From positions 17,821,037 through 17,885,036 of the forward strand of contig OZ038532.1 in NCBI GenBank assembly GCA_964036665.1: DNA of 64,000 nucleotides. Direction: 5' to 3'. Made by a program: the position numbers and the translations under genes. This DNA is from Gordius sp. MW1. Its lineage: Eukaryota > Nematomorpha > Gordioida > Gordea > Gordiidae. Below, piece by piece: positions 1 to 12,500 of the stretch. The notes under the pieces are model-generated. The model was not told the origin of the DNA. It saw only the letters and a program-made list of their open reading frames with translations, and made no database searches. The number at the start of each line of letters is the position of its first letter. Positions within the stretch are counted from its first letter, which is position 1.

Positions 1-900
1 CATAATGTAATTAAGCAATTAGGGTTTTTCTCAAAATTTTCATCATATTAATAACTTTACAGTAAACACTTGGATATAGTTATTTGAAGAATTATTTTTA
101 GATAATATATATTTGAGTAATTATGTTTTAATCTGTAATTAAAAAATAATTTCTGTTTTACGTAGCTTTTATATATTCGTTTTCCCTCTTTCTCACTTAG
201 CCAATCTTACATGACCATGTTACTTTAATATATTTTGAGTTTAAGATAGATAAGACTTATTAAGACATTATTTAAATATCTCGATCGAATCCAAACAGAA
301 ACAAAAATTTAAAATTAAACAAGGTTTCCAGTGACGAAAAAAGGTTGATTAAAGAAATTAATTTATATCCTAGCCAGAGGTTTTTCACGTTTTGTATGTT
401 TCGGCCACCAGTATTGATGCGTGATTGGAATACATCTAATATTAAGTATTTTACAAACCCAAATGGAGTAAACACTACATATATTTTCGCTCAAAATTTT
501 TTTAGTTATCCCAGCGTTTTCAATTAAATGGGTATGTGAATAATTATATAATATATTAGCATTATTATATATTATAAAAAACTCTGATCTTAAAATGGGG
601 TTTGAATAGGATGTAAATTTTAATACTTCATCTTCAATTTTCGCATTAATGTCATCTAATGTGGAAATTCGAAAAGATTATCGGTCTCGTCCTTAAAAAC
701 CGAAACGAGAAATTAAAAAGAGAGACCAGACCGAGAAGAGACGCCAAAAGATGAGTCCCTGAAGGGATATCCCCCACATCTATAGTTTATTTTTTTTTAT
801 ATTCACCACGGATAAAACGGGAACCGGCCAAAGGAGCACAGAAATAGGAGCGAAACTCGTCATGATTGCTCAGGGTTTTTTTGATATGGTGAATTAGAAT
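1..900. other. AT-rich intergenic, no gene seen
   Basis: I see no coding homology. Near 680-745 there is a short run of GAGAC/CGAGA words resembling the subterminal words of the hAT-type element at 7593-8831, probably a decayed end of that family. Confidence 0.5.
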
Positions 901-1330
901 TTGTAACAAGTAATATATACATAAATTTTTAGAGAATTTATTGGAACTTATCTCATATTATTCATCAGAATTTAACATATTGTCTTAGCACAAAATATTT
1001 TATATTAACATGTCCTAGTGAAATCATAACAAGTAAATATATGAATATATAAAGATTGTATTGGAACATTTCTCATCATGTACATCAGAATTTAACATAT
1101 TGTTTTAGCAAATACCTTATCCTGATGTTATACTTATAATAAAAGTCATTTATGTATGGTAAGATTTTATTGTATAATTTAGCACTTATATTTTTTAAAT
1201 ACAACTATGGATATTTATAAAATTACATATTTTATTTATCCTGATGTTTTTTCATACTTATAATAAAAGTCAATCATGTATGAAAAGATTTAATTGTATC
1301 ATTTTGTTTATATACATGTGATATAATTGC
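901..1330. repeat. Degenerate direct repeats
   Basis: Two diverged copies of a block ending in 'catcagaatttaacatattg' lie near 960 and 1080, and two copies of a block starting 'tatcctgatgtt...cttataataaaagtca' lie near 1120 and 1240. The spacing is about 120-130 bp. This looks like an old tandem duplication in AT-rich DNA, with no coding sense. Confidence 0.55.
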
Positions 1331-1699
1331 ATGATGTATATTGACATTTTATGAGATGATATGTTTTTTAAAAAAATGAGGGACTGATTTCTTGATTTGG
1401 GTTAGGGTTATTTTAAAATTAATACACCCTTCTTTGTGCAAATTCTTCTTAGAAATAGGTTTGATAGTTTTGCCTTGATTTATTTTCAATAAACAAAGTG
1501 TGCTCCTTTTTTCCTGATGAGCTCCTTTGACCCCCACTCGATAAAACATTACAATGATATATTATGAATATAAAAGTTGTTACGCGTACATTAACGTTAT
1601 ATCATTATTCTAAGCGAAAGTTTTGGGGGTATTACAAGGACTGACAGCAACACGGTGTGCAACAAGAAACAAGATGAAGTGAGAAAAAGTAGGTCGTGA

Positions 1700-2590
1700 G
1701 ATATACTACGTTTCTTAGGAACAGCTACGGTATTGATGCTAGAGCAAACAGGTTGTAGTTCTGTGGTAGAGCTCCAAAACCTTTCGCTATAACATAATTG
1801 ACCTGATTTCTCTCCACCTGTCGGGGTTGGGGATCATGTTCTTGAAGGTAGGTCGGCTGGTTTAGCATCTGTAGGTATCCAACCCTTGCTTGATGGTAAG
1901 AAGCCTATCACAACCGATGATATGTAGAATTTTGGAGAGGGCTTTCTCTAAATGGGGGGCATGCGCGGACCCCATTTTGAAGATGTAAAACGCTTTCTTC
2001 GAGTCCGTACATATTTTAGGGCGCAGGTTAGGGAACTCCGCTTTTACTCTGAGGAGCGCTAGAGGTATGGCTAACATTTCTAGCAGGTTAATCTTAGGGA
2101 TGAAAGAATGGCACCTGACTAGCGCGTCCGTTTTTGAAATGGACATATTTTCACCCCTGAAGGATATTCCTAAGTATTTAGTAGACGCGTCCGCTGCAAC
2201 CACGTGTGATAAATTAATCGTCAGGGGAAAGGGAAAGTAAATCAATCTCTAAGTTTCATTTTACTGTCATCTAACGCATGTTAAAGTCAGCTGGATGTTC
2301 ACACAAGAATAAGTTGTACCAAGGGGACATAAATTTTGACCATCCCGTGACCATATAAATGTAATGCGTCAGGATTCCTAGGCATACTTGCGTGACTAAA
2401 GGATGTGGTCTGGTATTTGTGGTGGTATAGTGTGACATAATTCTGACCGCTGCGTCAATCTTGTCAAAAAATCTATCATTAATGTTGAGTTGGTGTCTCC
2501 TTAAGTTGATGTCTATCCCCAGGGATGATAGTTCTTGTGTGGATGTTAAGATGGACTTGGAATAATTGAACCAGATCGTAAAACTGTAAT
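1700..2590 (-). pseudogene. Retroelement RT/RNase H relic
   Basis: The open block 1862-2245 (minus) reads as an RNase H domain: ADAST near its start, NLLEMLAI in the middle and CTDSKKA later supply the D-E-D acidic residues. In another frame just downstream (about 1837-1862) is KPADLPSR, the usual NPADLPSR motif carrying the last Asp. Upstream (about 2450-2580) a further frame gives a run like the thumb/connection region of reverse transcriptase (KSILTSTQELSSLGIDINLR). The pieces are in different frames with stops, so this is a dead copy. The motif set fits LTR/DIRS-type pol genes; the clade cannot be settled by eye. Confidence 0.7.
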
Positions 2591-3480
2591 CATTTATGTG
2601 TGAAAAACCTTGTCAATTTTATTGTTAATAATGATATTTTAATTTCTATTTCTAACAATAACATTCAAATTTTACAATTAATTTTGCCCCCCCCCCCTAA
2701 TCGAGATTTATTTCAAATAATTGTGTATAATATCTGTTGTAGGTGTGAAATTATTTGCATAAAAGATATACCAATGGTTCTGTTGTAGGTATGATTTAGT
2801 TAATGTTTGCAAACTAATGAAGGCGCTTACGCAAATGAGATAGCGTGCTAACTAAAATTAGAAGTAAACGAATATGCTAATGGCAGTCTCAAGTTAGTGG
2901 AGACGTGCAATATATCCAACTGTCTGGAAGCATTCTCCATTCAAATGAGAGGCGCTTCGACAGGGTTTTAAATAGCGAGATGTTGACCACGAATGATCAG
3001 TTATTTTATTCAGTTATTTTATTTAGTTACTTTTTAGTCCTGCAGGAGGAGGTTGTTAGTTTTTTAATCAGGACACGTTTAGTCCTGCGGGTGGGGAGAT
3101 GTTTCTTTCTCATTGTAGACACGTGGTTCCAGCGGCAATAATCCATCAAGAGCCAGACCAGATACCTGCCCTTCTCCCTTACTATGATTATCAACCACAA
3201 GCGTAACATCCCGCAATTAAATACCTCCGATTACACTTAGTTGACACTCATCCTACCGGACCGATTCCACGACGATCTCTCAAGGCCATCATCCCAACAC
3301 TTACATATTCACTTACATTTATTGATTGACTGGAAAAACATAATTCAATTGATTGATCGTGATTTGTCGTTATTACGCTTGTTGTATTTATTGATTGGCT
3401 GGAAATAAAGATTACGAGTTGCTTGACATATTAATATCATAAGGTACTTCAATTGTTTTACCCAAAGTTGCACATATATA
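2591..3480. other. Intergenic, nothing recognised
   Basis: There is a poly-C run near 2690 and some mixed-composition sequence. Short open frames at 2905-3209 overlap on both strands and show no family resemblance. Confidence 0.4.
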
Positions 3481-4964
3481 TAGAGCTGTAAAGAACTAGT
3501 TCATTTTGAACTAGTTCATTTTTGAACTAGTTCACTTTTTTCTGAACTTAATTGAACTTGAACTAGTTTGTTTTTTATAAAGTTGAACTATGAACTTTAA
3601 CAAATTCTTTTTTCAATATTTTGAACTTGAACTTGAACTTTGCAATATAAATAAACTAGTTCATCACAAAAATTGTTATTTAAAATGATTTTATAAGCCG
3701 AGTTTAATTGTTTTTATTGTTTCGATCTCGTCTCATCTCTTTCTCGAAAGCAAAATCTCGTCTCGTCTCGGGAGCGATTATGAGAATCTCGCCTCGGTCT
3801 AAAAAAAATCTCGGTCTCGACGAGATTTCTCGACTTGTCTCGACTTTTTAAAAAAATGTTATACTAAATCGAAATTTCTCTTTATGGTATAAAATTATAA
3901 AATAAGTGAAAAATCAAAAATGGCAAACTATTTTATTTTTCAAAATTTACTACACAAACTTGATAAAGATTTAGTGCGACATGTCATTGACATTATAAAG
4001 ATATGAACCAATTTTTTAATTAAAATTGAAAGTGCAATATCAAAAAAAGACTATGAATAAGCCTAAAGTATAGGATATAAATTTTTTTAATTTTAGCGAT
4101 TTATAACATTTATATCAAATTCACTGTGTCAAATATAAATACACCTATAACAAAAATCATTATAATGAAAAGTAAACTATGATATTAATACTTAAGGTCC
4201 CAATTTATATACCAAAAAATTGACTCCCGTTTCTAACTAACTTTGCCGTTAAATATTTATTTTCTTATAAAGTATATATCGTGTATTTAATTTGCAGAAT
4301 TTCCATATACAAATTTTTGTTGAATGCACCTGCCTCCTATTTCATAAGTTCATCTTTATTAAATGATAATTTTGAAATAATATTTTATTCAAGTCCAATT
4401 CCCATCTACTTCCCCCTGATTTCTATTATTAATTGTTATTTATATATATTATATTGTTTGACAAAATAAAAGTTTTACACATTGAATTGTTTTTCAAAAT
4501 TATATAGCTTATTTAGTTTGTATAAAAAGCTTGTTGGTATAGGAAAAATGTTTATTAAATTAGATTTTATAATGGACTATTTCTATTCTAATTTAAATTA
4601 AACAATAATAAGTTGAAATAATTAAACTCAATCATATAAAAATTAGAGTTCATAGAATTTTAAAATTGTGGATTGGACTTTGATTTCAAAAACTGATTTT
4701 GGATCAGAAACGTTTTTCAAAGACCCCTTGGATCGGATTAAAATTTGATTATATTAAAAAAAATGAACTGCACAATAAACTGAACTTGAACTAGTTAATT
4801 TTGTAAAATTTGAACTAAGAACTGAACCAGTTAGTTTATATTCAAAATGAACTTGAACTTTAACTAGTACTTTTGAAAAAATATGAACATGAACTAATAT
4901 TTTTTTTCAAAGTAAACTATGAACTTGAACTAGTTCATATCTAAGATGAACTTTAACAGCTCTA
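3481..4964. mobile_element. hAT-type non-autonomous element, GAACTAGTTC family
   Basis: The termini are inverted: the left end reads TAGAGCTGTAAAG and the right end, complemented, TAGAGCTGTTAAAG. Both ends carry many copies of the palindromic word GAACTAGTTC and its variants (about 3498-3660 and 4775-4940) around an AT-rich core without a gene. The flanks carry a perfect 8-bp duplication, CATATATA, at 3473-3480 and 4965-4972, which fits hAT-type transposition. A cluster of CTCGTCTCG words at about 3715-3855 looks like one end of the family seen at 7593-8831, perhaps nested here. Confidence 0.8.
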
Positions 4965-5364
4965 CATATATATTGCATGCGCGCCCCCTTAATTTTATCT
5001 CACACATGTTAAGCTAAGCAGAATTGCATTGCAACAGAAAGCAAATAATTCGGGGGAGAGGGGGGAGGTGAATTAAAGCACGATTTAGGTGTGTGTGTAT
5101 AGGATGGGTGGGGTGTGTCTAGGTTGAACCGACGTGGCAACCGGGTGTGTTCAGGTTGGAACCGGGTGGGTCAAGGTTGGAAGGGAGAATGTGCAGGAGA
5201 GAACGGGTGTGTGCGTATCGTTCCCACCCCTAACATAACATAACGATAAGGTTGTTAAGGTTTGGAAGATACGCCTGTAAGTTACAACACACACCCTACC
5301 CAGTTTTATCTACACTACAATGCTCTGCTGCATAGTATATGCATGCAATGCAATGCATTCCAAC
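4965..5364. other. Spacer with G/T-rich stretch
   Basis: This stretch contains a GGGTGTG/GGTTGGAACC-type imperfect repeat at about 5090-5220 and no coding sense. It ends in the 8-bp target site ATTCCAAC of the next element. Confidence 0.4.
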
Positions 5365-6356
5365 TAGTGTGTAAACATTGGTAAAAAAATCGAACGCGTT
5401 CGCGTTCAGCGTTCATTGACAAAAATCGAACGCGTTCACGTTCACGTTCGTTTAAAAAGAAAAGGAACGCGTTCACGTTCGTGAACGCGTTCACTAACGT
5501 TCAAAATTTTATACAATAAATAGCCGATAAAAAATGATAGTTTTATTTCGAAAATATTATTATAAATCAATATAATTTTATCGAGCGAATATAAAGATTA
5601 TTTATATATTTTTTTTAATTGATTTATAATAATAATTGTTTCTCAAAATTCTCGTCCGATAAGCAGGAACGCTTGGCAGTTAATACAGCATTAGCTATAC
5701 TAAAAACCCGCTCCACAGGGGCAGATGAGGGGATTGGAGTATTATACTTAATAAACAAATTTTTTAAAGGAGGAAATTTGTTGAAAACATTTAATGTTTT
5801 GTCCCTCGCTTCAAAAAATTGCGACAAAATATCACCCTCCAAACCCCCCTCTACTTTCTCGTCAAAAAATGATATTTCGGAATTGACGGCTCTTTCGTTA
5901 TCATTTCTAGGGGTTTCAATCCCTTTGTTCAATAACACTAAAAGGATGACGACGATATAATATTATGATTGTCTATATTAACCTATAAATTAAACTATAA
6001 TTAATAATATCAAATTAATTAACTTTAATCTTATCTTCTTTTGCACTTTATGTTTATAGTATGTTGTTAAAAGTATTTTGGAATTGGTAATAGGAAACAG
6101 GAAAAACAGATGATTAAAAAATATAAGACTTTTTTGTTAAAAATTCGGATTAACATTAATTTTTAAATAAATAAAAATAAAAAAGGATTTTTAAAATTGA
6201 ACGAACGTTAAATTTGAACGCGTTCATCAAAAAAAGGAACGCGTTCACGTTCAAAGTTCACCAAAAAATAAAAGAACGCCGTTCATGAACGCGTTCACAA
6301 AATTTGAACGCGTTCCATGAACGCGTTCATATTGAACGCGTTCGTTTACAGCACTA
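5365..6356. mobile_element. hAT transposon remnant, GAACGCGTTC family
   Basis: The left end TAGTGTGTAAAC and the complement of the right end, TAGTGCTGTAAAC, form terminal inverted repeats. Both ends are packed with GAACGCGTTC palindromes (5393-5500 and 6200-6350). A perfect 8-bp duplication, ATTCCAAC, flanks the element (5357-5364 and 6357-6364). The core contains a hAT transposase dimerisation-domain relic, which ties the family to hAT directly. Confidence 0.88.
5624..5938 (-). pseudogene. hAT transposase C-terminal (dimerisation) domain relic
   Basis: This 104-residue open block ends in the signature of the hAT C-terminal dimerisation domain: PIPSSAPVERVFSIAN followed by a KRSCLSDENFEKQLLL tail, matching the family pattern P-x-[ST]SA-x-E-R-x-FS ... 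KR-x-x-L ... E-x-L-x-x-L. The upstream part (FDEKVEGG...LSQFFEARDK) is the usual acidic lead-in. The rest of the transposase (DDE/RNase H fold and BED zinc finger) is missing, so this is a stub in a deleted element. It lies fully within the GAACGCGTTC element. Confidence 0.85.
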
Positions 6357-6589
6357 ATTCCAACGCTTTATGAAAATTTGTTAAAATATAGATGCCGCAT
6401 TCACCAAATATACATGTTAAATATTTAAATCATATGTATATTAAAAAATTTTTAATTTTTTTTTAATTAATAACAAAAAAACTATTTTTCCTTCATTTAA
6501 AATTGTAAATATTTAAAAAGTTTAATGCATCTTGAAAAAGGAAAATATTTAAAATAAAATACCAAATTTATACTTAAATATAACATATA

Positions 6590-6783
6590 AAAACAAGAAT
6601 TTTCCAGGTTAACCTGAGGTCAACCTGGGGTTTCAGGTTAGGTGTATTGACCTGAAGGTTTTTCCGGTTGATTTTTGGGATCAACCTCAGGTTAAGGTTG
6701 GGGTGTTCAAAAAACCTCATCAGGTTTTTGAAAACCTGAACCCTCAGGTTGGCTATGCAAAACCTAGGTTTTGATCATCACTA
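6590..6783. repeat. Cluster of AACCTGAGGTT words, possible hAT end
   Basis: Alternating AACCT/AGGTT words pack about 190 bp, and the cluster ends in CACTA at 6779-6783, the same terminal word as the hAT ends at 6356 and 8831. I could not find a matching opposite end or a target-site duplication, so it may be a solo end. Confidence 0.5.
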
Positions 6784-7592
6784 GTGGAACAACCCAATTC
6801 GTGAGGCGCTAGCTCTGAATCTAAAATCTTGAATTACCAGGGATCTGCAAATACAAGATTTTAGGCTCAAAATCTGAACAAAATCATTCTTATTTCGTAA
6901 GATCCCACCCGCTGCTCTGCTTACCTCTAGCCGGCAACCTTATCTAAAAATCTATTTTAATTAATGATCCCCGGCCAGGCCTGCCCGAAATAAATTATTA
7001 ACCAAACAGGTCAAATTTTAATCTAATTTTTTACGTTTATTCTACATTTAATACTATAAGAATGTTAAAACAATAATTGATTTATATAGCCGAAAAATAT
7101 ACGATGGATTCTTATTACATTTAGGTACAGTTTAAATGAAATAAAACTATATGATAAGCTAAATGATTTATTCAACATAAACCGAGTTGACCCTATTTTA
7201 ACTAACCGTGTTGCTAAGTATTATGCTATTTGTAGAGGTTTTTGATTGTAAAATTAACGGGAGAAAACTATTACTTTTCACACTGCATTTTTTTTTTTTT
7301 TTTTTTTTAACTATTACTTTTCACACTGCATTTATTAGATTTATAAATGAATTCAGGCAAAAAATATGATAATCTCGATTTAAATAACTTTGCACTTTTA
7401 AGTTGCCCTTCACCTCTTCTATTTATCGTTTGTTTAGTCCCTTTTAAAAGTGTCAAGTCCGTGATTGAGATGGACCATATAAATACACCAGTCATAATAT
7501 AAACCAAATAACACGTTCGTAGATAATAAAACATTAGATATTTAGTCTAATGAGACAGGAACGCGAGCTAGAAGACATTTTAAGATCAAAAC
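6784..7592. other. AT-rich intergenic, no gene seen
   Basis: A poly-T tract lies at about 7288-7308, with the words 'actatta cttttcacactgcatt' repeated on both sides of it. Nothing coding is recognisable. Confidence 0.4.
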
Positions 7593-8831
7593 TAGTGATG
7601 CGAAAAAACCGAGAAAAATCTTGGTCTCGTCTCGTCTCGAAAAACCGAGGCGAGACGAGAATTTGAAAAATTGAGTCGAGATCGAGAATTTTTACCGCGA
7701 GACAAAACGAGATTTTATCAGCAAGATCTCGGCTCTAATTTTTATTTTTAACTATTGAGACCTAATTTAGCTAATTAAGAATTTTTCTTTTATGAGATTT
7801 ACATTTAGGATATTAAAGCTAATTATATGATTATGAAACTTTTGTTGCTAAATTACTTAAGCACCTAATTATCCGCTTCGCGCAAAATTTATAACATAAT
7901 CTTATTCAATAGACAACATAGTATTAGTGGCCCATAGGGTTTATGAACAATTAATTATTTATTTATTACTTAATTGTACAGCATTGTTATATAATATATA
8001 AATTGTAGACCTATAATGAGTTTATGCCCAATAAGTTCATCATCCAAAAGAGCAAGCTTGGCTTCCTTTGAGCCTCCCTCCCTCTCTATCTAATTGGCTT
8101 ATATGCTTATATAACACTATACCCTTAGTGCATGTAAGGGACTGATGAGTGTGGTGGGTGCAAGAGTAGTGGGTTAATACGAACTATTCCTACTACTACG
8201 CTTGTCATTCCCTCTCTACTAGAGGAATAGCTCGTTTTGCGCCACTACTCTTACACACCCACACCCCCACAACATCCATCAATCACTCACATGCACCAAG
8301 AGTATAGTGTTATAAACCCAATTAGATAGAGAGAAAGGGAGGGAGGGAGGCTTAAAGGATGCCGCTTCGCATGGGGACTAATTGAAATTGATATATTGAA
8401 AAAAGTAAAAACAATAGGGGAAAAAATCATTTTTCAATTTTTACCCTAAGTTGGTTCTACAACATAGAGGTTTAAAATTTTTTTTAGCCATTCAATATCG
8501 CTCTATTGAGCGTCGAAAAGGGTCAAAAACGGTCATTTTCGCAACTTTGAATCGAAATATCTAATAAAATTGACGTATAGGATAGGAATACAACAAAAAA
8601 CATATTTGTGTTCACCACAAAAAACTCTATCAGAATATGTTGACCGTTACTTGGTAGATTACACAAGACCTTTATTTGTAAACCAGTGTAATATATAAGA
8701 GCAGAAAAAAATATGGTATAAATATTTTTACAAGTCGAGACGAGAATTCTCGCCGAAACGAGAACGAGATATTAATAATTGCTCCAGAGACGAGATTTAG
8801 CTTTCGAGACCGAGACGAGATCGAAACACTA
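7593..8831. mobile_element. hAT-type non-autonomous element, CTCGTCTCG family
   Basis: The left terminus TAGTGATGCGA and the complemented right terminus TAGTGTTTCGA are inverted repeats. Dense GAGACGAGA/CTCGTCTCG words fill both subterminal regions (7610-7735 and 8735-8828). A perfect 8-bp duplication ATCAAAAC flanks it (7585-7592 and 8832-8839). No transposase is left; the core includes a separate 310-bp hairpin. Confidence 0.83.
8056..8370. repeat. 310-bp fold-back inverted repeat inside the hAT element
   Basis: The left arm (from 'ggcttcctttgagcctccctccc') is the imperfect reverse complement of the right arm (ending 'gggaggcttaaaggatgcc'). The symmetry continues inward through the TATCTAATTGG, TGCATGT, GTGGTGGGTG and AGAGTAGTGG words to a short loop near 8205-8215. 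Confidence 0.75.
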
Positions 8832-9573
8832 ATCAAAACCCCAAAATAAAAAAAATTGTGTTTGCCCTAATAACTTTTTCTTCGAGCAAAATTTATGACG
8901 CAAGTGTTAGTGATGGTCCCTCTTTTGCCCTAACGCCTTTGGCCTTGTTAGCGTCCTAGCTCTCTAATTATTTTTTTGTGCCACCATGTTTTACGGTCTA
9001 TGTCTTCTCCCACCATTCTAATTTATTCCTTTGGTTATTTTTTACCTAGCTATGCCAATGTTTATAAAATTCTTAACCATTGATTTCATCAATAGTCATC
9101 ATATATAATTTGGATAAAAATATCTAAATGAAGTGAAAGCTTTTATGAGAGGAGGCTTTTGTTTCTTAACAAATTAATTTAATAAAAAAATAGCTGTAAA
9201 TTATGAAAAAATAAGAAGAAGAAGGACTGGGAAGAAGGAATGGATTCACGAATAATGGAATAACATCACCCACGACATAAATTACACTTTATTACTAGGA
9301 TAGCGCGACACAACAACCAACGAACAATGGAACTACAATACTCATACCGTCCCACTAGGAATAACGCAATAAAAAATATTATATATTTATCGAATTACAT
9401 AAATGTAATCAGATCTTTTAACTCTCAACATAAATACTGTTAGAATTTTATTAAATAGTTTCAAAACCTATTGATTATGTATCAAATTGTAAAAAGCTAA
9501 GGTATGTCACATGGTTTAACAGCTGATCTATCATATGTCTGCTCAATAAATGCTCGCTTAAAAATATTGCAAA
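8832..9573. other. Region upstream of the PP2A B56 gene
   Basis: AT-rich, with no clear promoter motif. Untranslated first exon(s) of the B56 gene could lie here, but I cannot place one. Confidence 0.35.
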
Positions 9574-12500
9574 ATGGTTATTATCGGTGATGAGGGAGAA
9601 TGTCTTGCAAGGGATCGAGAGCTTCAAAAACTTCCTTTGATAAAAGGTATTATATCTATACTTACTTACATATAGTGTTTTAGATTTAAATGATGATCAG
9701 GAAAAAGAACTTATGTTCATTAACAAATTAGAGCAATGTAGTGTTATCTTTGATTTTACAAATGACCCCTTAAGTGACATTAGAAGCAAAGAAGTGAAAA
9801 GGATGGCATTAAATGAATTGGTCGAATACATAGTAGATAGTAGTGATACATTGACAGAGAATGTATATGCCAAGCTGATAGAAATGGTAATTTTTGATCG
9901 TTTAATGATTTACCCTATTTAAGTGAATTTTTAAAATGATGTAAAACCATGCAATATATGGTCTGCAATAACTTCATACAAAACTTTTTTAAAGATAAAA
10001 CCAATAAAATTAAACTTTTTTTTATATTTTCTCTTAATATTTTTTGCCATTTTTTATCTAGTTTAAAATCAATGCTTTTCGAACTCTACCTCCATCATCT
10101 AACCCTCGTGGGGCTGAATTTGATCCTGAGGAGGATGAACCTGCCCTAGAACCTTCTTGGCCTCATTTGCAGGTTAGAATTTTAAAAATATCTCTAAATC
10201 ATATTTTTAAATGTTAACATGACAAGGAAGATTTTTTATAACACAACTCTAGTTTGCAAAGAATTAATTTATGCTTGTATAAATGTCATTTGCTTTGATC
10301 TTTGATCCTCATACAAGAGCATAAAAATAAGGCATATATAAAATGTTTAACCATACATGGAGGGTTTATTCCCTTAATAACGAATTTATTTAAATAATAA
10401 TCCTCATCAATAAATTAAAAATGCAAGTGGTGCTTATTAGATACATAACAAATTAATGAAATTGCACATTTTTATTTGTCATAGCCACATTGAGTAATGA
10501 CGTTTTAACATTAATAAATTTGTTTTTTAACAGCCAAACTCTGAACATTATTTACCCATTCTACATTTTATTTGATCTCTTTGCCCAGTAATGGATATCA
10601 AAAATGACCTTTACATACGTGACTCTCACTAAATTATTCATGACCAATTGCTTGCTGCCACGACCAAAAAAAGAATATTTATTACCGGTTTTAAATCGAT
10701 ATAAAATCATGTCAAAATTCGCATAAATAAAGTTAATTTTTATCGTAATTTTAATTTTTCAACATTTTAAATTGCTCAAGTTGAATGATTCTTGGCCACT
10801 TTTGAAAGATCCTCTCGATTATTTTATATTCAAACAGTTTATTTTTATTATTTTGCCACATTTCGTTTGTATATTATTGTCAAATTTTCGGATTTAAAAA
10901 AAATCTCAGATAAAGTCGAACAAAAGCATTATAAATTTTACATTTGATTAGTGGACAATATTTTGGTGCATTGAAGATGATTAAAAGAGATTCGCTTATA
11001 TTAACTTTCGTGCTAATGTGCTCTTAGTCTTGCCAAGCGAGAGTTAAATGGAAAGTGGCGCTGAAATTATGAAATCAATCACTGTAGTTGTTTTAGTGTC
11101 CACTAATGGCCATTCAATTGGCCTTGAATTAGTTTTAGTTTGTCGCTTCTCATTACTTAAACACCATTTGCAAATGATAATAGGGTGGTTGTATAAGTTG
11201 AGACCTTTTGTAGTTAAATAAAAATTTATATTTGAAAATTTCGTTTGTCTGTTGCAAAATAGCTTTTTTTCGCTATTTTTTGCAATTGATATCATAACAT
11301 TTTAAAGTTAGGGTTCAAGATCTTTCGTAAAAAGCATCTAATAACAAAATCTCTCAATCAATTTGATATGGCTTCCTTTCTTTGAATTTTACAAATTTTT
11401 TAATTTTTATTTGTAATTGAGTCTTAGAGATGGATGGTTAATATTATATTCAATTTTTGTGGTTGACAGATAGTTTACGAACTATTCTTGCGTTTCTTGG
11501 AATCGAACGACTTTCAAACCAACCTAGCTAAACATTTCATAGATCAGGGCTTCATAGTTAAGGTACTCAAACCGTCGTTTCAACTTCCCACACTAAAATA
11601 TAGTGTTGTAAAAACGGCTGGGTGTTGTTTGGTCTGCCTTTGGTTTTCGAAGTTTTTTTGGTCGATATTTCTTAGTCGACCACTAGGCTTAGTCCAAATT
11701 CGAAAAACAAACCAGGGTCCACCGTTAGTCTCAGTTATATTAAAGGTAGACCAAGCAAAACCCATCCGTTTTTACAATACCACTCAAATAACTCTAAAGC
11801 AAAGTCTTTAAAATAATTTTTTGTACTGTCAATAATAACTGTTCAGGAAGTTTTCCATAAAGGAAATCGTATCCTAACAAATAATGCCAACATATAAAAT
11901 ATTTTTTAAATTAGGTAATATAAGATGGGAAACCTGGAAATTATGCGTTAATAACCCTTACAAGTCTCGAATTCCCATTTTAGTCTAACTTTTGTGCACC
12001 TTAAATGATAACATTTTTTGGAAAAAAGAAGCTTTTGTATTTTCTCGCGAATTAAATACATTTTTACAATTTGCGTTTTAACGTTTGGTTCGAATTTTGA
12101 TTTATCGTTTGGTTTTCGTAGTTGTTAGATTTGTTCGACAGCGAAGATCCGCGCGAACGCGATTTTCTAAAAACTATCTTGCACCGAATTTACGGCAAGT
12201 TTTTGGGCTTTCGAGCTTTCATAAGAGCCCATATCAACAATATATTTTACAGGTGAATTTATTATTCTTTGAAATTTTATATATTATTAAATTTTAACTT
12301 AACTGGTAGAGGCTATTTCATTATGGGTTTCTTTTAATACCTCTTAAAATATTGATTGGAATGAGGGATTGAATATTGAAAAAAGCATTTTGCATCGACA
12401 ATCTGAAGCTTGTGTAAATATAAAACTGCAGATATTTAAAATTATTGGCCCTCTCAAAACTAATCATTTTTATGGGATACAAAATCGCACTTTTGCTATT

